Below are positions 47,287 to 55,691 of a stretch of DNA of 64,000 nucleotides, one piece after another. The notes beneath the pieces were generated by a model. The model was not told where the DNA came from. It saw only the letters and a program-made list of their open reading frames with translations, and made no database searches. Made by a program: the position numbers and the translations under genes. Within the stretch, counting starts at the first letter, position 1. Each line of letters opens with the position of its first letter. Source of the DNA: JBHJGU01 sp050331475 (GTDB lineage: Bacteria > Pseudomonadota > Alphaproteobacteria > Caulobacterales > Maricaulaceae); the NCBI GenBank assembly GCA_050331475.1, contig JBHJGU010000021.1:1-64000 (forward strand), read 5' to 3'.

Positions 47287-48171
47287 ATGATGACCGACGA
47301 GCTGTTGGAAACGCGCAAAGCCAAAGCCAGCGCCTGGTTCCGCGATCTGCGCGACCAATTCTGCGCCGAGTTCGAACGGCTGGAGGACGACGCCGCGCCG
47401 CCGTTGTTCCGCGGATCGGCGGGGCGTATTGAGCGCACCCCTTGGTCGCGCGGTGAGGATGGCGAAGATTTGGGCGGAGGCGAAATGTCCATCCTGCGCG
47501 GGCGCTTATTTGAAAAGGCGGCGGTGCAAATCTCCACGGTGCACGGCGAATTCCCTGACGATTTCGCCCAGCAAATCCCCGGCGCTGATGAAGATCCCCG
47601 GTTCTGGGCCAGCGGGATTTCGCTGATCGTCCATCCGCTCAGCCCGAAAGTGCCGACCGTTCATATGAACACCCGTATGATCGTCACGACCAAACAATGG
47701 TTTGGCGGCGGCGCGGACCTAACCCCAGTGCTGGGCTATCAGCGCGATCAAGATTTCGAAGACGCCATCGACTTTCACGCCGCCATGAAAGCGGCCTGCG
47801 ATCCCCATGGCGAGGATTACCATGACCGGTTCAAAGCGTGGTGTGATGAATATTTCTTCCTCAAACACCGCAACGAACCGCGCGGCATCGGCGGGATTTT
47901 TTATGACCGCCACAACACCGGCGATTGGGACGCAGACTTCGCCTTCACCCAAGATGTAGGCCGCGCTTTCTTAGAGATTTATCCGAAAATCGTGCGCCGT
48001 CGCATGGCCGAGAGCTGGACGGATGCGGAGAAACAAGAGCAACGCTGGCGGCGCGGCCGCTATGTGGAGTTCAACCTGATCTATGACCGGGGCACGATTT
48101 TCGGGCTGAAAACGGGCGGTAATGTGGAAGCGATCCTCGCCTCCCTGCCTCCAGACACGGCGTGGCCCTAA
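47287..48171 (+). CDS. hemF: Oxygen-dependent coproporphyrinogen III oxidase
   Basis: A 294-residue heme-synthesis enzyme. GGEMSILRGRLFEKAAVQIS, the catalytic VHMNTRMI, FGGGADLTPVLGY, YDRHNTG-type EPRGIGGIFYDRHNTGD, and RGRYVEFNLIYDRGTIFGL match throughout. It decarboxylates coproporphyrinogen III to protoporphyrinogen IX using O2. Its stop overlaps that of the convergent CCA gene (CTAA). Confidence 0.95.
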   Translation: MMTDELLETRKAKASAWFRDLRDQFCAEFERLEDDAAPPLFRGSAGRIERTPWSRGEDGEDLGGGEMSILRGRLFEKAAVQISTVHGEFPDDFAQQIPGADEDPRFWASGISLIVHPLSPKVPTVHMNTRMIVTTKQWFGGGADLTPVLGYQRDQDFEDAIDFHAAMKAACDPHGEDYHDRFKAWCDEYFFLKHRNEPRGIGGIFYDRHNTGDWDADFAFTQDVGRAFLEIYPKIVRRRMAESWTDAEKQEQRWRRGRYVEFNLIYDRGTIFGLKTGGNVEAILASLPPDTAWP

Positions 48172-49409
48172 GCCCCGCCCCGCCCCGCGAGTAGCGGCAA
48201 AGCGGCCATCAACCGGTCCTTATCGGCGGTGAATTCAGAGCGGATCCACAACCCTTCCAAGGCTTTGAGCGCAGCGCCCATGCGCGGTCCCGGGGTCAGG
48301 CCCGCCGCCATTAAATCCTCGCCGGACAGCGGGAAAACCGGCCGCTCCCAATGCTCGACGGTGGCCAGATGCGCGCGCCAGGCCGCGACGTCGTGGTCGG
48401 GCGCTTTGGCCCATTCCAACAACAGCCGATCCGCCACGGCTTGGGCGTGGAAAGCGTAGAGCGCGGCCTTGATCGCGCGCGGATGGGATTGGGCGGTCAG
48501 TTCGGGATCGGGCCGAAGGGCCAAATCCAGCCGAAACGCCTCGTCATTGGACAGTTTCAGCCGATCCGCCAAGGCTTTGCCCACGCCCTGGGATCGGGGC
48601 AGTAAAGCAAGCAGCCGCAGGATCGGATCGGGACTTAACCGCTCGGTGTGCTCGATCTGGTGTAAGCGTTTGAGCTTAGCAGGGCTTTCCGCTTCGGGCA
48701 GTATGGCGCGCAACACCCCGGCGCCGGCCATGGCCTCAACGCCCGCAACGGGATGGGGCGCGGCGAGCAGCTTCTTGAGCTCCTTCCACACCCGCTCCAC
48801 GGAGAGCTGCGCGAGCCCACCGGTCAGCGCGGCGCACGCCTCAAGCCCGACCGCGTCCGGCGCGCCGGCGCCGTACCAGGCGAAAAATCGGAAAAACCGC
48901 AAAATCCGCAGATAGTCCTCGCGAATCCGCGTTTCCGCGTCGCCGATAAACACCACCCGACCGGCGAGCGCGTCCTCCACCCCGCCCACGGGATCGTAAA
49001 GGACCCCCGCGGCGTCGGCGTAAATCGCATTGAGCCGGAAGTCCCGCCGGCCCGCGTCCTCGGCCCAGTCCGCGGTGAAGGCGACGACGGCGCGCCGACC
49101 GTCGGTCTCGACATCTTTGCGCAGCGTGGTGATTTCAAAGGCGTCGCCGTCGGACACCGCTGTTACGGTGCCGTGCTCCAGCCCTGTGGGGATCGCCTTA
49201 AGGCCTGCTGCCTCCAATGCCCGTAAAACGCTTTGGGGCGGCAAGGGCGTGGCGATGTCCACATCATCAACGGCGTCCCCGCGCAGGGCGTTACGCACAC
49301 AGCCGCCGACAAACCGCGCGGGCTCCGGGCTCGCCTCAGCCAGCGCCGCCATAATGGCCACTGTGGACGGGCGCGCTATCCAAGGGTGATCAGCAGGGTT
49401 TAACCGCAT
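48168..49409 (-). CDS. CCA tRNA nucleotidyltransferase-type protein
   Basis: A 413-residue class II polymerase-beta-fold enzyme. FVGGCVRNALRGDAVDDVDI carries the catalytic Asp pair; RRAVVAFTADWAEDAGRRDF and LRILRFFRFFAWYG are family blocks. It adds or repairs the tRNA CCA end; a poly(A) polymerase role is not excluded. It overlaps the upstream DUF6111 gene by one base (TAATG). Confidence 0.9.
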   Translation of the reverse strand: MRLNPADHPWIARPSTVAIMAALAEASPEPARFVGGCVRNALRGDAVDDVDIATPLPPQSVLRALEAAGLKAIPTGLEHGTVTAVSDGDAFEITTLRKDVETDGRRAVVAFTADWAEDAGRRDFRLNAIYADAAGVLYDPVGGVEDALAGRVVFIGDAETRIREDYLRILRFFRFFAWYGAGAPDAVGLEACAALTGGLAQLSVERVWKELKKLLAAPHPVAGVEAMAGAGVLRAILPEAESPAKLKRLHQIEHTERLSPDPILRLLALLPRSQGVGKALADRLKLSNDEAFRLDLALRPDPELTAQSHPRAIKAALYAFHAQAVADRLLLEWAKAPDHDVAAWRAHLATVEHWERPVFPLSGEDLMAAGLTPGPRMGAALKALEGLWIRSEFTADKDRLMAALPLLAGRGGA

Positions 49410-49720
49410 TAAGACGCCGGCGCGGTGCGCTCCTCCGACAGGTGGCGCTCTTGAGTGGTTTCTATGCGTCCGGGCACGATTTCGCCGTTCTCTAATCGTG
49501 CGGGCGCGAGCGCTCCATCCTGGCGATCATTGCTGAACACAGCGGTCGCCGCCAGCCCGACGACGGCCAAGATGCAGCCCGCGATGATCAAGAGCTGCAT
49601 CGGCGGCTCCTTTTGCTTCAAGTTGTGCGCCCACACCCAATTCATCACCGCGCGATAGGCGAAGAACGCCGCAAACGGGGCCGCGAGCAACGCCAATTGA
49701 ACCAACGTGATCCGCAGCAT
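49409..49720 (-). CDS. DUF6111 membrane protein
   Basis: A 103-residue protein with two hydrophobic segments (VQLALLAAPFAAFFAYRAV and LLIIAGCILAVVGLAATAVF) and a charged tail ending in EERTAP. It fits DUF6111, a small protein usually found between a CoA-type Nudix gene and the CCA gene, as here. Function unknown. Confidence 0.75.
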   Translation of the reverse strand: MLRITLVQLALLAAPFAAFFAYRAVMNWVWAHNLKQKEPPMQLLIIAGCILAVVGLAATAVFSNDRQDGALAPARLENGEIVPGRIETTQERHLSEERTAPAS

Positions 49721-49727
49721 GACGCCC

Positions 49728-50363
49728 TCAATCGATTAACCGATTCCGGAGCGCGCGGACCAAACCGGCCGTCACCCCCCAAACATATTTATCATGATAG
49801 GGGATGGCGTAATACCGTCTTGACAGTCCATCGCGTTTGAAACTGTGCGTTTTGCAATTTTGCGCATCAAACATGAACGTTAACGGTGCCTCGAAGGTGC
49901 TGGCGACTTCGTTGGGGTCCGGATGCAGGTCAACCTCGCCCTCAATCCAAGCCACCACCAGGGTGACCGCATACCCCGAACCGGTTTCATAATGTCCCGC
50001 GGCGCCGAGAACTTGCTGGGCGGTGACGTCCAGACCGATCTCCTCGCGCGTTTCGCGCAAGGCCGCGGCGACCGGGTCGGGGTCTTCGGGCTCCAACTTA
50101 CCGCCGGGAAAGGCGATCTGGCCGGCGTGAACTGACAAATGCGCCGCGCGCTGGGTGAATAACAAGGTCGGCCCCTCCGGCCGGGCAAGAATAGGCGCCA
50201 GAACGGCGGCGGGTTTGAGCCGACGCGGCGCGCGATCGCGCATACCCGGGTTAAGATCGAAATCCCCGCCGAGCGTTGGTGTTACGGGTTCCGCCAAACG
50301 CGCATGCAGGCTGGCCCGCGCCGCGGGCCAATCCCCCTCGGTTAAGGCGCGCCAAAAGCTCAC
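49728..50363 (-). CDS. CoA pyrophosphatase-type Nudix hydrolase
   Basis: A 211-residue protein. The upstream UPF0035 signature is HLSVHAGQIAFPGG and the Nudix box runs GKLEPEDPDPVAAALRETRE and EEIGLD. It probably cleaves CoA to 4'-phosphopantetheine and 3',5'-ADP. GTG 50363 overlaps the DUF1285 stop by GTGA; the frame is open further upstream without support. Confidence 0.85.
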   Translation of the reverse strand: MSFWRALTEGDWPAARASLHARLAEPVTPTLGGDFDLNPGMRDRAPRRLKPAAVLAPILARPEGPTLLFTQRAAHLSVHAGQIAFPGGKLEPEDPDPVAAALRETREEIGLDVTAQQVLGAAGHYETGSGYAVTLVVAWIEGEVDLHPDPNEVASTFEAPLTFMFDAQNCKTHSFKRDGLSRRYYAIPYHDKYVWGVTAGLVRALRNRLID

Positions 50364-50941
50364 GATCCGGCCCCGCGCGCACTTAACGGCCAGAACGCTC
50401 CGCTGCTCCAGACCCCCCAACCGCGAACCGGATCGTCGACCGCATGCTGGGCCAGGTCGAAAAACACCGACCGCGTCAACAAGGCGTCTAACCGCCCGCG
50501 CACCCGCACCAAAGGCCGAGGATCACCGCGGACCTGATCGGTTTCGATCCAAAGCGGGTGATCGGCGTCCACGCTCACCCCGTCGCCCAAATTGGTGACA
50601 AAGGCGAGCTGGGCCTGTTCGCCCGCCCCCTGAACATCCAGACGAACCGCCAAGAACGGCGCGATTTCAACGGCGACGTCAACTTTTTCAACCGGCGTGA
50701 CGAGATAATGCCGACCGTCGGCGTCCTTGCGGAGAATGCGGGCGAACAGCCGAACCAACGCATCGCGCGTAAACGGGGTCCCGCCGGCCCACCAACGTCC
50801 GTCCGCTCGGATCTCCAATCCAATATCCCCGCAATAGGGTGGGTTCCATGTCTCCACCGGCGGCAATTGATCGCCCGCGCTGCGAGCGGCGGCGGCGAAG
50901 CCGTCCGTATAGGATGACAGATCATTATGCCGATGCGGCAT
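50360..50941 (-). CDS. DUF1285 protein
   Basis: A 193-residue cytoplasmic protein. PPVETWNPPYCGDIGLEIRA, GRWWAGGTPFTRDALVRLFA and ILRKDADGRHYLVTPVEKV are the DUF1285 core. Function unknown. It is coupled to the Nudix gene and divergent from moxR. ATG 50941 is used; a TTG two codons upstream is possible. Confidence 0.83.
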   Translation of the reverse strand: MPHRHNDLSSYTDGFAAAARSAGDQLPPVETWNPPYCGDIGLEIRADGRWWAGGTPFTRDALVRLFARILRKDADGRHYLVTPVEKVDVAVEIAPFLAVRLDVQGAGEQAQLAFVTNLGDGVSVDADHPLWIETDQVRGDPRPLVRVRGRLDALLTRSVFFDLAQHAVDDPVRGWGVWSSGAFWPLSARGAGS

Positions 50942-51027
50942 GGACAAACTCGCGGTTTAAGGCGCAGCGTGGGGCTCAGTCGACGCGCCCCTTGCGTTTT
51001 CCGCCCAGAGTTAGGAGCCTTGGCCCC

Positions 51028-52017
51028 ATGAGTGAAGACGAAAAGGCGATTATCGCCCAAGCCGACCACGCCGTCGAACGGCTCGCCGCCGTTCGCGCCT
51101 CCATTGCGCAGGTCATTATCGGCCAGGAAACCGTTATCGAACTGGCGCTGGCCGCGGTTCTGGCGGGCGGGCACGCCCTTTTGGTGGGCGCGCCGGGCCT
51201 AGCCAAGACCATGCTGGTGCACACGGCTGCGCGCGCGCTGGGGCTGGACTCCAAGCGGGTCCAATTCACCCCCGACCTCATGCCCGCAGACATTCTGGGT
51301 TCGGAAGTGCTCGAAGAGACCGACAGCGGCGAGCGCAGCTTCCGGTTTATTCCTGGGCCGGTGTTCTGCCGCCTCTTAATGGCCGACGAGATCAACCGCG
51401 CCAGCCCGCGCACCCAGTCGGCATTGCTCCAAGCCATGCAGGAAGGCCACGTCACCGTGGCCGGACACACCGAACGGCTACCCAAGCCCTTCCACGTGCT
51501 CGCCACCCAGAACCCGATTGAGCAGGAGGGCACCTACCCCCTGCCCGAGGCCCAGCTCGACCGCTTCGTGTTCCAGATCGATGTGCCTTATCCGGATCGC
51601 GCCTCGGAGCGCGAGATCTTGCTCGCCACGACCGGCGCGCAAAAACGCACCGCCGAAGCCGTGCTCAGCCCGGAAGAAGTGATGTCACTGCAAGACCTCA
51701 TCCGCGCCATTCCCGTGGGCGAAACGGTTGTCGAAGCGATCCTGGATCTGGTCCATCTCGCCCGGCCTGACGAAAGCCGCGTGCCCGCGGTGCGTGAGGG
51801 CGTCGCGTGGGGTCCCGGGCCACGGGCGGGTCAGGCGCTCATGCTCGGCGCACGGGCTCGGGCGCTGTTGAACGGGCGGCTGTCGCCGTCTGTAGACGAT
51901 GTGGCCGCACTTGCAGGCCCTGTGCTCAAGCACCGTATGGCGCTGACCTTCGCCGCGCGGGCGGACGGCCAATCACTGGACGCGTTGATCGACCTGATCG
52001 CTGCGGAACTCGGCTAG
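51028..52017 (+). CDS. MoxR-family AAA+ ATPase
   Basis: A 329-residue ATPase. Walker A GAPGLAKT, then RVQFTPDLMPADILGSEV, Walker B LLMADEINRASPRTQSALLQ, sensor ATQNPIEQEGTYPLPEAQLD. MoxR proteins remodel or assemble protein complexes, often with VWA-domain partners. It starts a four-gene same-strand cluster (gaps of 2-4 bp). ATG 51028 with AGGAG upstream. Confidence 0.92.
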   Translation: MSEDEKAIIAQADHAVERLAAVRASIAQVIIGQETVIELALAAVLAGGHALLVGAPGLAKTMLVHTAARALGLDSKRVQFTPDLMPADILGSEVLEETDSGERSFRFIPGPVFCRLLMADEINRASPRTQSALLQAMQEGHVTVAGHTERLPKPFHVLATQNPIEQEGTYPLPEAQLDRFVFQIDVPYPDRASEREILLATTGAQKRTAEAVLSPEEVMSLQDLIRAIPVGETVVEAILDLVHLARPDESRVPAVREGVAWGPGPRAGQALMLGARARALLNGRLSPSVDDVAALAGPVLKHRMALTFAARADGQSLDALIDLIAAELG

Positions 52018-52021
52018 GGCT

Positions 52022-52897
52022 GTGGCGCCGATCATCGCCCCGGAGCTGCGTTCCGAAGCCGAAGGTCTGGCGGCCCGCCTGCCGCCGCTGATGGCGGAGG
52101 CTGAGCGCGTGGCGGCGACGGTGGCCGCGGGCGGGCATGGTCGGCGACGCCCCGGCATGGGCGAGACGTTCTGGCAATACCGCCCCCACCGTCCCGAAGA
52201 CGGGTTCGCCGCGATCGACTGGCGGCGCTCGGGGCGCTCCGACGCGCTTTACGTGCGCGAAAACGAGTGGGAGGCGGCGAACACGGTCTGGCTCTGGCGC
52301 GACGGGCGAGCGGGCATGGACTGGCGGTCGAAAACCGCCAGCGCGAGCAAGCGCGACCGTGCGGCCGTGATCCTCACAGCCTTGACCTCACTTCTAATCG
52401 ACGGCGGGGAGCGGTGCGGCGTGCTGGGCGAGTCCGCGGCGCCGCGCGCCGGTCGGATCGGCTATGAGCGCTGCGCTTACCGCCTGATCGCGGGTCCGGG
52501 GGACACCGAAGGTCTCACATCGCCGGACATTTCTCGCTTCAGCCTGATCGTTTTGGCCTCGGATTTTTTCGAACCTTTGGACGTGTGGCGCGACCGGTTG
52601 GGAAAGCTGGTGGGTCGCGGGGTGCGTGGTGTGGCGCTTCAAGTGGTCGACCCGGCGGAAGCCGATTTTGGATTTTCCGGGCGTACGCGGTTTTTCGCGC
52701 CCGGAGGCGGCGAAGATTTGGTGTTTGGCCGCGCCGAAACCGCCCGCGCGCGCTATCTAAAGCGGTTCGCCGCCCACCGCGCGGCGTTCAGCGATCTGGT
52801 TAGCCGCGCAGGATTGACATTTGTGGCCCATCGAACCGACGAACCCCCAACCAATGCGCTATTGGCGCTTTACGCCGCTTTGGGCGCGGAGGTCTGA
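52022..52897 (+). CDS. DUF58 protein
   Basis: A 291-residue protein of the DUF58 family, a VWA-like partner of MoxR. The signature RPHRPEDGFAAIDWRRSGRS is clear, followed by REN and LVVLDTSAS-like IVLASDFFEP. No membrane segment. GTG start 4 bp after moxR. Confidence 0.88.
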   Translation: MAPIIAPELRSEAEGLAARLPPLMAEAERVAATVAAGGHGRRRPGMGETFWQYRPHRPEDGFAAIDWRRSGRSDALYVRENEWEAANTVWLWRDGRAGMDWRSKTASASKRDRAAVILTALTSLLIDGGERCGVLGESAAPRAGRIGYERCAYRLIAGPGDTEGLTSPDISRFSLIVLASDFFEPLDVWRDRLGKLVGRGVRGVALQVVDPAEADFGFSGRTRFFAPGGGEDLVFGRAETARARYLKRFAAHRAAFSDLVSRAGLTFVAHRTDEPPTNALLALYAALGAEV

Positions 52898-52899
52898 TC

Positions 52900-55689
52900 A
52901 TGCTGTCGCTGGGTCCGTTCGCGTTCGCCGCGCCCTTGGCCTTGGTTGGGCTGGTCGCTTTGCCCGCGGTTTGGTGGTTGTTGCGCGCCACCCCGCCCCC
53001 AGCCAAGCGCCAAGTGTTCGCACCGCTCGCTTTGTTGCGCGATGTGCCTGATGACGACGAAACCCCCGACCATACGCCCTGGTGGCTGTTGGTTTTGCGC
53101 CTTGGCGCATTGGCGCTGGTGATCCTCGGCTTAGCGCGGCCGATCCTGTTCCCTGAACCGCCCTCGGAAGCGGACGCCCTGGTGGTGATCGTCGATGACG
53201 GTTGGAGCTCCGCCGCCCGCTGGCCGCAAATCACCGCGCGCGCGACGGACCGGTTGGAAGGCGCGGCGCGCGCAGGCCGGCGGGTGCTGCTGGCCTTTAC
53301 CGCGCCCGACGGGGCGCCGCGTCCCGACCTCGCATTTATCGACGCCCAAGCCGCCAAAGACGCCGTCGCCGCAAGCCGTCCGCAAGCCTGGGCGCCGGAT
53401 CGCGCGGACGCTCTCGCCCGGCTGCTGAGGGCGCGCGAGCAAGCCGACTGGCCCGACACGGTCGACGTGGTTTGGATGTCCGACGGGGTGGATCATGGCG
53501 GCGCGGACGCGTTCGCCCAAGCGCTCAGCACGCTAGGCGCTTTGACCATCGACGCGCCTGGCCCCGCGAGTTCGGGCGATCCGGGCCCGCTGGCGCTTGT
53601 CAGCGCGCGACCTAAGGGCCCCGGGCTGACGGGTACGATCCGACGGCTAACCGGGGAAGGCGCGCGAACCGGTGTCTTCGTGGCGCGCGAGGCCGACGGC
53701 CGCTCGCTGGGTCGGGCGACGTTTGCGTTTGAACCTGGCGCCCGGGAGACTGAAACCCGGCTGGAGCTGCCATTGGACCTGCGCAACCGGATCGCGCGGA
53801 TCGACCTGGATCGGGACGCGTCCGCAGGAGCTGCGCGCGTCGTCGACGCTCGCTGGCGGCGCCCCCGGGTCGGGCTCGCTGCGGTCAGCGACCAGGCGGA
53901 TCGCCAACCCTTGCTGTCCGATCTTTACTATGTCGAACAGGCGATCGCGCCCTTTTCTGAACCCCAGCGCGGCCCTGTGCAGACCCTGATCGAACAGGCG
54001 GCCGCAGCGATTATCCTGACCGACGCCGGGCGCGTTCTCGACGAGGAGGCGGCCGCACTCACCCGGTTTGTGCAAGACGGCGGTCTGTTGGTCCGTTTTG
54101 CGGGACCGCGCTTGGCGGCGCGCGCAGACGCTTTAACCCCGGTCCTGTTGCGCGAGGGCGGGCGTTCGCTGGGCGGCGCGCTCGCCTGGGACACCCCCCA
54201 GGGCCTCAGCGCGTTTCCCACCTCCAGCCCGTTTTTTGGTCTCCGCGTTGACCCGGACATTGTGGTGGAGACCCAAGTCCTCGCCCAACCCGCTCCGGAT
54301 TTGGGCGATAAAACCTGGGCCGCTTTGGAGGACGGCACGCCCTTGGTGACCGCCGCCCGCCGGGGCGCAGGCTGGATCGTGCTGATCCATGTGACCGCGG
54401 GTCCGAATTGGTCGAACCTGGCGCTATCCGGCCTTTATGTGGAGATGCTCGAGCGCATTATCGGCTTCGCCGACGCCGGGTCCGCGACACCGGACACGGG
54501 CGCGGAGCAAGGCGTCTGGCGGCTCGACCGTGGGCTCGACGGCTTCGGCCAGCCCGTCGCGCCCTCAACCTTCGCCCGCCCGATCCCCGGGGACGCGTTT
54601 GCGGACACCCGCGCGGGGCCGCAAACCCCACCGGGACTTTACGTACGCGCGGGCGCGACCCAAGCGCTCAACGTCGCCGAGCCGGACACCGCATTTGAGC
54701 CCCTGCCTCCGCCCCCGCCCGGCGCGCGGCTCGCCACGGGCGAGACGGCCGCGCCGGTTCGGTTGATCGGACCCTTGCTGGCCGCCGCGCTGGCTGTTCT
54801 GGCGTTGGACGCATTGGTCGCACTTTCGATTAGCGGCCGGTTGCGCGGCGGCGTTCGACGGTGGCGGCGCAGCCGACTGGGCGCGCGCGCTGCGGCTGTC
54901 GCCCTGGCGATCCCCGGCGCGGTGGCGCTTGCGCCGGACAGCCGGGCGCAAGACCCCGCTGTTGACCGGGACATTGACTTCGCCGTCGCCGCCGCGCTGG
55001 AGACCCGGTTCGCTTATGTACGCACTGGCGATCCAGAGACCGACCGGCTCAGCCGGCAGGGGCTGGTGGGGCTCGCCCGCGTGCTTAATGCGCGCACAGC
55101 CTTGGAGCCTTCCGAAATCCCGGTCGCGATCGATCTGGATCAGGACGCGCTGGAGTTTTTCCCGTTCCTTTATTGGCCGATCCAAACGGATTTACAGATC
55201 TCGCCGGACACTGCGGCGAAGCTTGACCGATTCGTGAAATCCGGCGGCGCGCTGTTGCTGGACACCCAAGACGCCGAACGCGCCTTCGCCCGCGCCGGGG
55301 CGGCGCATCCGGGGCTGGCCCGGCTCGCTGAAGCGCTCGACCTGCCCCCGCTCCAGCCCGCGCCGCCCGATCATGTTCTGACCAAAGCATTTTACCTGCT
55401 CCAAGACTTCCCCGGCCGGTTCGCTGAGGGCCGGATTTGGGTGGAGGCGGGCGGCCAAGGCGGCGCGCTGGACGGCGTGTCCTCAGTCGTCGTCGGCGCG
55501 CAGGATTGGGCGGCCGCTTGGGCGGTCGATGACCGGGGCCGGCCGCTCGCGCCCATCCCCTCCGGCGATGAGCGTCAGCGGGAAATGGCTTACCGGTTCG
55601 GAGTGAATTTCGTCATGTACGTCATGACCGGCAATTATAAGGCGGACCAAGTCCACGTGCCCGCCATTCTCGAACGCTTGGGGCAATAG
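52900..55689 (+). CDS. BatA-like/DUF4159 membrane protein
   Basis: A 929-residue protein. Residues 1-90 are the BatA N-terminal part with two membrane segments and FAPLALLRDVPDDDETPDHT. A VWA-like domain and a Pro-rich linker follow. A third membrane segment lies near residue 625-645, and the C-terminal 225 residues are DUF4159 (FPFLYWPIQTDLQISPD, FVKSGGALLLDTQDAERAFA, VNFVMYVMTGNYKADQVHVP). Function unknown; envelope-related assembly is inferred from MoxR clusters. Confidence 0.88.
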   Translation: MLSLGPFAFAAPLALVGLVALPAVWWLLRATPPPAKRQVFAPLALLRDVPDDDETPDHTPWWLLVLRLGALALVILGLARPILFPEPPSEADALVVIVDDGWSSAARWPQITARATDRLEGAARAGRRVLLAFTAPDGAPRPDLAFIDAQAAKDAVAASRPQAWAPDRADALARLLRAREQADWPDTVDVVWMSDGVDHGGADAFAQALSTLGALTIDAPGPASSGDPGPLALVSARPKGPGLTGTIRRLTGEGARTGVFVAREADGRSLGRATFAFEPGARETETRLELPLDLRNRIARIDLDRDASAGAARVVDARWRRPRVGLAAVSDQADRQPLLSDLYYVEQAIAPFSEPQRGPVQTLIEQAAAAIILTDAGRVLDEEAAALTRFVQDGGLLVRFAGPRLAARADALTPVLLREGGRSLGGALAWDTPQGLSAFPTSSPFFGLRVDPDIVVETQVLAQPAPDLGDKTWAALEDGTPLVTAARRGAGWIVLIHVTAGPNWSNLALSGLYVEMLERIIGFADAGSATPDTGAEQGVWRLDRGLDGFGQPVAPSTFARPIPGDAFADTRAGPQTPPGLYVRAGATQALNVAEPDTAFEPLPPPPPGARLATGETAAPVRLIGPLLAAALAVLALDALVALSISGRLRGGVRRWRRSRLGARAAAVALAIPGAVALAPDSRAQDPAVDRDIDFAVAAALETRFAYVRTGDPETDRLSRQGLVGLARVLNARTALEPSEIPVAIDLDQDALEFFPFLYWPIQTDLQISPDTAAKLDRFVKSGGALLLDTQDAERAFARAGAAHPGLARLAEALDLPPLQPAPPDHVLTKAFYLLQDFPGRFAEGRIWVEAGGQGGALDGVSSVVVGAQDWAAAWAVDDRGRPLAPIPSGDERQREMAYRFGVNFVMYVMTGNYKADQVHVPAILERLGQ

Positions 55690-55691
55690 CC